This document shows positions 11,306-23,300 of a stretch of 64,000 bases of DNA, one piece after another. Made by a program: the position numbers and the translations under genes. The DNA is taken from NCBI GenBank assembly GCA_032622095.1, contig CP136066.1, positions 153,723,152 through 153,787,151 of the forward strand, given 5' to 3'. The stretch comes from Siphonodentalium dalli. Lineage: Eukaryota; Mollusca; Scaphopoda; Gadilida; Siphonodentaliidae. Within the stretch, counting starts at the first letter, position 1, and every line of letters starts with the position of its first letter. The notes below the pieces were generated by a model, which was not told the DNA's origin, did no database searches, and was given only the letters and a program-made list of their open reading frames with translations.

Positions 11306-14300
11306 GTAAGATCACAGGGATTTAACCTGTTCTTCACTAAATAGATTCTCCCATCTGTTACAAAAGTATATGGTTTATTCTTCATCTGGAGAGATGTTCA
11401 CAAAATTTATATAAGTTGACGACAGACAGACAAACATTTAAAATACTAGAAAAATTCCTATTCATTGGTCAGAAATGTTCTGATAATAAGTTCAACAAAT
11501 GATCTGTGGTCGTTTGTTTGAACTTATTTTCTGAACATTTTCTAGGGAGATACTCATCAATGAGTATTTAGTAAAAGAAGGGTTAAGCAGCTCGTGTCTG
11601 GTGCTTCCTGGGTGCCAATGCATTCTCTTGTATATGAGGCTCCCTATGGGAGGCTTGAATATATAAGAGATTGCACTGGCACAAGGTCTTTAATGATACA
11701 TCAGTGCAGCTCTCGTCATGAACGGGTTAAGCAGTATGTTCACCCTCTCTCATGTTGATATTTTGGCCACAACAAAAAATATGGTTTGTAAAACTTGCAG
11801 TCACCTGATCTACAGTCCTCAAAAGGCACCTCCCAAGTTAATTTTTTTGCTCTCTTAAGAAAGTAACTTGAGATCCACTGCCTGATATAAACCTAGAACC
11901 TTATTGCAATGCAGCTGGCATGTATAAACTTGTCTGCAAATTCATTTCTGCAGTGACAAGGTGAAGGTGTGAGCTAAAACTTAAAGTGACATATTAAAAC
12001 TCCCAAACTTATCACTCACTGATAAAAGTCCACTTCATACCTATAGGCTGGTGGTCTCTGAATACTCTCAGGTGCCTAACAATAGTGTTGCCAATTTATA
12101 GGCTGGTGGTTTCTGAATACTCTCATGTGCTTAAAAATATTGTTGCCACTTATAGGCTCGTGGTCTCTGAATACTCTCAGGTGCCTAACAATAGTGTTGC
12201 CAATTTATAGGCTGGTGGTTTCTGAATACTCTCATGTGCTTAAAAATATTGTTGCCACTTATAGGCTGGTGGTCTCTGAATACTCTCAGGTTCCTAACAA
12301 TAGTGTTGCCAATTTATAGGCTGGTGGTTTCTGAATACTGTCAGGTGCTTACAAATATTGTTGCCACTTATAGGCTGGTGGTCTCTGAATACTCTCAGGT
12401 GCCTGACAATAGTGTTGCCAATTTTTATTTTTGGAGAAAATTTCCCGTTATCACTATTATTAACCCTGTCATGATGGCAATCTGCGCTGGTGCAGCATTA
12501 ATTGTGTTAATTGTGTCTACCTATATAACGATGGAAAATCCGGAATAGACATCAGTGCGTGAGCGTGATGGAATTACTGCGGGGCATATCAATAGCATTG
12601 TGTACACATGGTTAATTGTCATCGCGCGGTGAGTTATATTGTGATTTGTCTTAAGCGCTGTTTGGAAAGTTATTGTTTTGACAAAAAAAACTATAGAAGG
12701 CCGATTGAGCGGGGTAGGTAACACTTTCGTGTCAAAAATAAAGCTTATAAAAACACGAGCAGGCATGTGAACTCTATTCGGGCGCGTGTTCACGGTGTTG
12801 TTTTAATTTTCCGTATATATGCCCCGAATGTCCCGTATTTACAATCATTCATTCGTAACAATGCCATATAAATGCAGTGTTTTCGGCTGTGGCCGGTCTA
12901 GTGACTCTCAGTTAGGTATAATGCTGTATTCATTTCCAAACGATGTTCGTTTACGTGCCATTTGGTGGGATTTCTGTGGGAAACCTGTTGCGCAAAATCA
13001 GAAACCGATTACATATACCAAATAAAGAGCGTTTAATTTGACAAGTCAGTCATGGTTAGGAATACATACAATTGCAGTTAAAGTGGAGAGTACGTTGAAT
13101 AATTCACGATAACAACTATTCTAAGTCGATTCCCCATTTCCTTCACCATGGCTCAATAAAGAGCGTTCCATGTTAAGAGTTTTCCTAATATGGTACAAAT
13201 AAAAAGAGTTTAATAAAGCTGAAATTGCTATGACTTGGAAGGATATATAAAGCATGCATATCGGAAGTTCGTGTACATGTATTGACCTGTATTGGTGTAA
13301 TCAGTAAAAAAAATCACGATGACAACTGTTCTAAGTCCAGTCCCTTTACCTTGACGCAATAAAGAGCGTTCACTATTACGATATTTTGCGAATAAAGAAC
13401 TCTTGTATATGTGCTTACATACTAAACCGGATTATTATACCTCCTTCAAAAAGTGTTATATATGATTGGATGTTTAAACGAACCACGGCGAACGTTTATA
13501 TATTTTATAATCCTATTGTTATGAGTAATTGACACATAGAGGTTGAGTTATGCCCTGCATAATCAATAGACCGCATCGCTAGAGTGTTAATTTTATAGGC
13601 CAATAACCACGCATAAACGCAGTGATTTCATCAGTGACAGTTGGCAAGATAGTTTGGGGGTAGGGGAAGCAATATTCCGAAATATATATAAACACCATAT
13701 TGCCCTAATATATACATGATTCATAACCAAGAAAAATGAACTTATCATATCATATTGGTAATGAATGACTTGATTATAATTGATTAAATTTTGTTTTACC
13801 GCGTTACGATAAATTAAAACGAAACGCTCTTTATTGACACAAGACAAAGGTCATCTGGAAATTGGAATGTTTACGAGATGATAATTGCCTAATAACTGTG
13901 CAATATATAATATAACTTGGACTATTCCGGTAACGAAAACAAATATATAAACACGAGCACGTGTTTATATAGATAAATGCGCGCAAAACTGAATAATATA
14001 CGGGCAGGGCTTTATAGTAACAACACATCGCGATACATATCATAATAATAGCACGATAAAGACATTTAATTACGAGAACGGTGATGTTTTCGGCAAAGTT
14101 TTGCATTCGTAGTGTGATAACGCGACAATCTTCAAAGGCCGCGATCGACTACATGCAAACTTAAAATACTGCCGTAGCGTATCTATGCGTTGTTGATGGG
14201 TTACCACGTGATCGATCACGTGCTATGCTTCTGTTTACATGTGACAATCACGTGATCGGGCCGATGATCACGTGACTTCGTCTACAACAAAATCTTCGGC

Positions 14301-17300
14301 TAACTTCGGAATTTTTTATAATCGTTATAAAAATAACGAATGGCGGCCGAATATTAGATTATATGCGCCCAATGGACATTATATATATATATTATCGGTA
14401 TATTGAAAGAAAATATTATTGTTTTTTCAGCACCCTATTCCTTTAACCATCGTGCAAAATAGTCATACTTTTCGATCAAAAAATCAACAACATTACGATA
14501 CAGACTCAAAAGGTCTCCCATCAACGACAACAAATGTTAGAAGGGCTGCATCAAAAAAAAAAATTGTGTCTGGCATAATTATGCGTTTGGGGACGAAATG
14601 TTGGCCCATCGTGGACTGTTTCTTGGGTGCAGAATCATGATCACCTACTTGCGAATTTTCTGGAAGTTCAACTTTCGGCTTTTTTGAATTTTCCGTCTGT
14701 GTCGTTCTCTCGAACAGAGCGGGGTGCTTCTGCTGGACATGCAGCCTAAGGTGTGTTGTTGTACCCGTGGGTTGAACAGACAAAAGCGTGGTGCAGTGCT
14801 TACACGCATATTTGTTCTCGCCTTTTAATAAATTGAACAGGCAACGGAACTCAGCCATTTTGGTTTTGTATTATTTTGTAAACACGCGCCTCAGGAATTC
14901 CCAATTACGTCACTTCAATAGTCATTACGACATTACCTACCTTGGTTCTATTTATAGATTATTGGTCGACGCAGCGATCCGTTTGATCTCGATGTCTCGA
15001 GCTGCACGATTATTTCTTTGTTTATAGGGCATAACAATTGGGTTGTTTTCATCGGGTTATGACAGTTGAATGAGTTGATTGCCTATATATGATGTCTGAT
15101 CATGAATGATTCGAAAATACTCGAATCGGACAGTCGAATCGAATTGAATCAGGACGACCGATTCACGAATCGAATCGAATCTCGAAGCTTCGCAGGGGCC
15201 TAATGACAATTTCCATTGAAATACTAAAATTTTCCTTTCCATGTAACTTTTAAATAAAATAGTGAAATGTTAAGCTCAATGTGTAAAATCAGCCAATTTG
15301 TAAAATGACTGAAATTTTCAGTCAATTTGTAAAATGCCTGTTTCACTCAATCACTTTACAAATTGACTGAAATTATTTTTCAACATTTTAAGAGCAGAAA
15401 TCACAAACTCACAATTCCTTGCTGAGAATGAAGACAAGATTTATCAGATAATAAATAGCAGTTCTGCATTAATTAGTCGCTTGATTTAGCTTGCATTCAT
15501 CACATAACTGTACCTGTATTAACACTAATGATGGAAGCTGGTGAATGACTTCCCAGCCTCAAATAATTAACGAGCTGGACATCTTAGCTCAATTTGCCAT
15601 TTAATCCTGGCAATCTGCTTGTAATCAATCCATTGTGCAGCATTATGTCATTCTCCTGAGACTTAGTGTCGCAACATGAGAAGCTGGATGATCCAGACAG
15701 AATGGTGCAAGTTATAGAAACATTCTTCTGCAAACCATCGATTAATTATCCCCAATAATCAGACATCACATTATTATAAATTGTTAACCATGTGACTTCC
15801 TTTACAAAAACTAGCGCTAGTGGTTAACACATTCTAATGCCCCCCTATAGCACCACAAGCATGATCCAGTGTGAAAACTGACCCAGCACTAGCTGAAGGA
15901 TGGGGTGCACAGGCACTACAGGCCCACAAGTGGTCTACCAGCTCACCCGAGCTACAGTAATGCTCTAAGTAATCGACTTCTTAACCACAGCAGAATTATT
16001 GGTAACTTTTCAGGATTTAGTCGGAAATATGGCTTGTTGCCATTCATCAGAAAGCTCTCCCCAAGAGCTTTTCGATGAATGGCAACAATCCATATTTCCG
16101 ACTAAATCCTGAAAAGTTACCCATAATTTTGCTGTGGTTAAGAAGTCGATTACTTAGAGCATTACTGTAGATCAAATAAATTATAACTAATTAAATATAC
16201 AAATTTTTCAGTTTTTTTAATATAAATTCTTTTTTTGGGGGAGGGGGTAGGTGATGGCAATGTTAGGGGAAATGGGGGGGGGGGAGTGCAAAGGGGAGGG
16301 GGTGAGTTTTGACCCCCTACATTGATCACAATTTTAAGCAGTTGTTATCATGTCTGATATAACATATGTTAATTGCGGTTAACTGTTGGACCGAAATATT
16401 TTGGCCGAATTTTTTAACTTAATGGGGGATGTCAGGTTGGCCACAAATTTTAACTTTATTGGGGATGTCAGGTTTGAATTTTCCAAAAGTCGGAGAGCTT
16501 GAAGTACCAGTTGTAAAATTCCAACCTAAGAGGGATGTGTAAAAGGAATTTTGTGAACATAGGACTGTGGTCTGGAGAACCTCCAGTTATGTCCCTGTTT
16601 AGAACAGTTTCTGCTTGTCTTAAGTGATTTTGACAAGTATTGACAGTTGTAGTTCCAGTCTTCTCAGACGTTGCAGCCATAAAAATTTCACACTGGAACA
16701 ACCGGGTGCTTGTCTTTGAATGTGCCGCCTGTAGACCTGTTCAGATTTTTCTTGTATATGTTTGCATGTTTGTGTTCCGGAGATTACAAATTTAGCAGAA
16801 AACTATGGTTTGCCCAGTGCAATGTCCCATTTCTGGTCTAAAACAAACATTATTGCCGAAGCTTTTTGTAAAATGTTGAAAAAGAAGTGATAAACTCCTA
16901 ATTGTTCAATCTTCCGTGATTGATTCAGAAAAGAAAATCAGATGATATCATCCAGCAGGCTCACATCAACAGGCCACGGTGGACGCGATAAGATGCAGAA
17001 AGCGCTTCATATGTATGCCAACATCTCCTCTGATTGTAGAGAGCTGTTCCAAGTCAATTTGTGTTGTCTGCCAGCAGAAGCGAAAACGTGAAATGGCAAA
17101 ATGTGTTGTTAAACCGATTCATTCAAAGGACTTCACTTCTGGAGGCCAGGTGGATTTAGTGGACATGCAGTCGATGCTTTCTGGTTCCTTCAAATGGATT
17201 ATGATATACCAAGATTACCTGACCAAGTACTGCATACTGAGGCCTTTGATATCTAAAAGAGCTGCTGAGGTAGCCTATCAACTAATGGACATTTTTGCAG

Positions 17301-20300
17301 TATCACAAAAATTGAATTAAAAAAAGAATAACTGTCAAAATGACACATTAGCAAGAAAAAATGCTATAGATAATTTAATAAGACAGAACAAGAAAAAGTA
17401 TAAGTTTCAAAAACAGAGATTATTCAAGTGTGCATGTGATAATAGATATATTGTTATAAGAATTTATTTTTTCATGTTTAATGTATATTTATTATGTACA
17501 ACTTTAATATGTAATTGAGACAGACTATGAAAATAAAAATAAATTATAAAAAAAAAAAAAAAAAAACTAATGAACATTTTCCTATTATTCGGGGTGACAC
17601 AAATCTATCTCGCAGAATGGACAATAATAGAAAGACGATGACATTCTTGGTTTGCCATGAACTTGTTTTTGTTTTCATGAATGCTTTCTTGTATAAAGAT
17701 CATAAGCCCACACTGACTTTATCATTCATTGCCATTATATCAAATCTGTTGTTGCATCTTGGAAAGTTTAGAGGCAATTTACAGTAATGCCCTAAATAAT
17801 CGACTCCTTAACCACAGCAGAATTATGGGTAATTTTTCAGGATTTAGTCGGCAATATGGCTTGAAAAATTACCAATAATTCTGCTGTGGTTAAGGAGTCG
17901 ATTATTTAGGGCATTACTGTATGAGAGGGGAACATACATTTTGGAGGTGTTTAGATGTTTTTCTTTCTTTGATGTAGGGTGGAATAGCTTCCGGACAACT
18001 AACTAGCACAGGAGAGCAGCAGCTTTATAACTTTGGTGAGGAGCTCAGGCGACAATATGTTGATAAGATGAAATTTATTGAGCCAGAGTTCAGCCATGAG
18101 GATATATAGTGAGTTGATTTCATGATAATATTGAAATATTGTTTTGTGTATAGTTAACGTGGTGCATGGCATTCACGAATAACTGGACTGTGTGTAAGGC
18201 AGTCATGTGAAAAATTAATAAGATTACCTGTGGATGCTGTATGTTAACCACTTGACCGTGGTTGAACGGCAGTACAACCGCTGTCATTAATGCCCTACAA
18301 ACTTGTTAAAGGGGTTGATAAATTAGCTGCATATGAGTTGATATACATTTATACAGAGATTATCCTACCCTTATTGGGAAATAATCCCAGGCCCCATCAA
18401 TAATGATCCAATTGGGAACTTTCCAAGCCTTGAAATAGTGTGCCTGTCATTTGCAGAATGATGTCCCCAGAGGGTGAATTTAGTGATACCCTGCACAGCA
18501 GGCTAGATCACTAAATTCACCCTCTGGGGACTTCATTTTGCTTATAAGCCTCATCTTCTGGGAAGTATCTATAGTCTCAAATTAACAAATTAAAAAGTTT
18601 TTAGTTACTTTTTCCCATCTGTTCAGTTTCTGTATTCCCTAATTTGCAGAAGATAAAATACATAATTGAGGTTACTAATGGGTGAACATCACCAACTTCA
18701 ACTGGGGAACTTCAGTCTGATCCTAGGTCTCCCATAGCAGTTGAGGCCTTAGCAGATTGAGCTTCCCAGAGGGTGAATTTGGTGATGATAGCCCACCGAG
18801 CGGCATAACGTCACTAAATCCACCCTCTGGGGACCTCATTCTGCAAATGACAGACACACTATTTCAAGTCTTGAAACTTTCAATCGGCGAATTTGCATTG
18901 GCCTTTCTCCAGCTGTAAATAAATAATATAAACTAATATGTTGAATAGTACTGTATACTGGTAGTTGATTATCTAATCACATGCAAACTTACAAAATTTG
19001 ATGTAAATCTTTGGGATCCGCATTCTAGAATCAGGCAATCTAATTTATCATTTATGTGAAATTGTAGAGTAGAAATTGGGAAATTTTTTCTAGTTTTGGC
19101 ATTGGGAAAGGGGCCTATATTTTGCCTCTTTCACTAACAAAGATAATCCCTGCTGTACATGTTATAACTTGATCACACCAATGTGTCATTCCATGTTTAT
19201 TATAGACATGATATATCTATGTTTATACTAAGTACTCACAAAAGTATGAGTTTGATTACTAATATTGTGATTTATAATATACAAACCTACCAATATATGG
19301 AACGAAAAAGTTGAGTTACTTGTTCTATCTAAATTGATATATGATATTGTACTCCGCTTGCAGTATGTTGGAATTTATCCAGTTCGTTCATTCAGAAAGT
19401 AGTGATTTACCTACATTTTATACAATAGTGAAGACCTTTCAGGAATATTTTTAGGTCCCTATTCCCAATAGGAAATAGTCCGTTTTATTCCCAAATTCTG
19501 ACCTGAAAGTTTATTGTTTTCTGAATTCCCATAATTATATGATTTCAAGTCTTTTTGCTCATTTGCATAAATATGAATTGACCATTTAAGAAATACATTA
19601 AACTATTTGATTACATTGATTTTCACAATGAAAGTTTCTTCCCATATATTCTCTATATACATGTATTCCCAATTGTTAGCTGGTATGGCGCAAATTTTCC
19701 CAAAAGGGCCTGGGACCCTTTCACAAATTGGATAGAAGAATCCCTGCCTTTTCCAAAAATGTCATTGTCAAGAACTTTGTCCAAGGACCAAAAGGATTTT
19801 TTTATTTAACTTCTGGATTTTGCTCTATTTCACAAAAAATAAACCAATTTGTGTACAAAATATATCTCCATTGTGTATCAATTGTTGATATGTTCTGTTT
19901 ACAGCATACGATCAACAAACACTAACAGGACAACAAACTCATTGCGATGTCTTCTTGCTGGACTTTTTGGTCGTAGAGAGCTGAATAAAAAAGGTAGAGT
20001 AACCAAAATTAATTGGATCTAGATTTCAAGTTTCTTACACAGGGTTACCAACAGTAGTAAGTATCCTGGTTTTCCCTGGAAAGAAAAATATTTGGTAAAT
20101 TTTTGGTAATTTCTGAAATTCTTTGACCATTTTTCAGAAACTTTGACCAAATTGAAAAACCAAAATCTACATCATTGAGAAAACCTAAACAATAGAATAA
20201 AAAATAAAAAAATGCAAGGCTAGTGAATAAAATGCATGCCCGATAACAAAATAAGTGATCAATTTTGAGACATTGGGGTATTGTATATCAACATAAATTA

Positions 20301-23300
20301 ACATTGATTTGCCTTTTGTTTGACCTGGTGTTTAAGGCCATAGATTTAAGGCTTGATTTACATCCACTCCCGGCCCTATTTTTAGTCCCCTCCTCAATTT
20401 GTTTTTTACTTGAATATCTTTTTTCTCATGCCTTAACTATCAAATTACATTTTAATGACAATTAATCAGTCTATATTGATAAAATTGGACAATCTAAATC
20501 ACCTTGTATTATATAAGATATAAGATACTGCTTCAATATAGAACTGTCTATTACCATTTATGTGAGCTTTTCTGAAAAAGATGAATGTAAACCTAGCAAT
20601 TTATTTTATTATACCCCCTTTTTTTTTTTAAAGGGGGGTATACTGTTTTGCACCTGTCCGTCCGTCCGTCCGTCCGTGAGTCCGTACGTCCGTCCGATGT
20701 CTGTTCGTGTCATAACTTGAACAGTAGTGCTCGGATCTCAATGAAATTAGGTATGGATGTTCACTATTATGAGGACATTAAATAGAGGGTTCCATCGTTT
20801 TGTTTGGATTTTCCATTCTAGAGTTATTCATCTTTGTTTATCTGGAAATAGTGGCTTTTTGGTCCGTCTGGTGACTGTTCATGTCGTAACTTCAACAGTT
20901 GTGCTGGGATCTCAACCAAATATGGTGTGGATGTTCACAACTATGAGGACATTAAATAGAGGGTTCCATCGTTTTGTTCGGATTTTCCATTCTAGAGTTA
21001 TTCATCTTTGTTTATCTTGAAATTTTGGATTTTTGGTCCATCTGGTGTCTGTTCATGTCATAACCTGAACAGTAGTGCTCGGATCTCAATGAAATTTTGT
21101 ATGGATGTTCACTACTATGAGGCCATTCAATAGAGGGTTCCATTGTTTTGTTCGGATTTTCCATTCTAGAGTTAAACATCTTTGTTCATCTGGAAATGTT
21201 GGCTTTTTGGTTCGTCTGGTGTCTGTTCATGTCGTAACTTCGACAGTTGTACTGGGATCTCAATGGGATTTGGTATGGATGTTCACTACTATGAGGACAT
21301 TAAAAAGAGGGTTCCATCGTTTTGTTCTGCTTTTCCATTCTAGAGTTATTCATCTTTGTTCATCTGGAAATGTTGGCTTTTTGGTCCGTCTGGTGTCTGT
21401 TCATGTCGTAACTTCAACAGTTGTGCTGGGATCTCAATGGAATTTGGTATAGATGTTCACTGCTATGAGGACATTCAATAGGGGGTTCCATTGTTCTGTT
21501 CTGCTTTTCCACTCTAGAGTAATTCATCTTTGTTTATCTGGAAATGTTGGCTGTTTGATCCATCCGATGTCTGTTCAGCTCATAACTTGAACAGTAATGC
21601 TCGGATCTCAATGAAATTTTGTATGGATGTTCACCACTATGATGACATTTAATGGCACATTCAATTGTTTGTTTTGGTTTTTTGTTCTATAGTTATTCAT
21701 CTTTGTTTATATGAAAATGCTGATTTCTGGATCCATATGTCTGAGTATAGCCATCATAAGTTATAGATGTGCCCACACTAGGCGGTATTCCACGAGGGGG
21801 TATACCCCCTTTAAAAAACAAAGAGGGGGGTATACTGTTTTGCACCTGTCCGTCCGTCCGTCAGTCCGTGCGTCCGTGAGTCCGTACGTCCGTCCGATGT
21901 CTGTTCGTGTCATAACTTGAACAGTAGTGCTCGGATCTCAATGAAATTTGTATGGATGTTCACTATTATGAGGACATTAAATAGAGGGTTCCATCGTTTT
22001 GTTTGGATTTTCCATTCTAGAGTTATTCATCTTTGTTTATCTGGAAATAGTGGCTTTTTGGTCCGTCTGGTGTCTGTTCATGTCGTAACTTCAACAGTTG
22101 TGCTGGGATCTCAACCAAATTTGGTGTGGATGTTCACAACTATGAGGACATTAAATAGAGGGTTCCATCGTTTTGTTCGGATTTTCCATTCTAGAGTTAT
22201 TCATCTTTGTTTATCTTGAAATTTTGGATTTTTGGTCCATCTGGTGTCTGTTCATGTCATAACCTGAACAGTAGTGCTCGGATCTCAATGAAAATTTGTA
22301 TGGATGTTCACTACTATGAGGGCATTCAATAGAGGGTTCCATTGTTTTGTTCTGCTTTTCCATTCTAGAGTTAAACATCTTTGTTCATCTGGAAATGTTG
22401 GCTTTTTGGTCCGTCTGGTGTCTGTTCATGTCGTAACTTCAACAGTTGTGCTGGGATCTCAATGGAATTTGGTATAGATGTTCACTGCTATGAGGACATT
22501 CAATAGGGGGTTGCATTGTTCTGTTCTGCTTTTCCACTCTAGAGTAATTCATCTTTGTTTATCTGGAAATGTTGGCTGTTTGATCCATCCGATGTCTGTT
22601 CAGCTCATAACTTGAACAGTAATGCTCGGATCTCAATGAAATTTTGTATGGATGTTCACCACTATGATGACATTTAATGGCACATTCAATTGTTTGTTTT
22701 GGTTTTTTGTTCTATAGTTATTCATCTTTGTTTATATGAAAATGCTGATTTCTGGATCCATATGTCTGAGTATAGCCATCATAAGTTATAGATGTGCCCA
22801 CACTAGGCGGTATTCCACGAGGGGGTATGCACCGGACGACAGTCCATCTCTTGTTGGCCTTATATTGAAACCATAAATCAGAAAAATATTGTCAATTGAT
22901 TAAGAAAGGATGCGGTAATATCATCATCGTAAGATGTGTCACTTCCTGTACATTGTTATCCAAACTTACATAGTCGAATAAGTTCGAAACAACTACTGAT
23001 TAATGAATGTAAGGGTTTCAGAGAGATCTGGTGTTAGTGTGAGAGGGGTTTGTTGACTTTCGGCTTGAAATTGTTTCGGTCAAATGTTTGGTTAAATAAA
23101 AAAAAAATCGGCTATTTTTTAAAATGGCAATTTATCGTGGTGGATACTGGTGAATATCTGCTGCAATTTGAGTGAAAATTACAGTGACTTCACTTCAGAT
23201 TTGGAGATGATTTTCATGAAAAACTTATTTTAATTTCTTCTGTTGGGATTTGACCTCATTTGCCACCAAGACACATTTTTGATAAATATTCAGATTATGT

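Noticed and set aside
12521-12793. 90-residue minus-strand ORF near the THAP fragment
   Set aside because: No domain, no start context and no matching neighbour; likely chance.
20757-22219. Plus-strand ORFs with repeated 'MFTTMRTLNRGFHRFVRIFH' peptides
   Set aside because: They read through pearl-like cores. The repeated peptide follows the DNA repeat and has no conserved domain.
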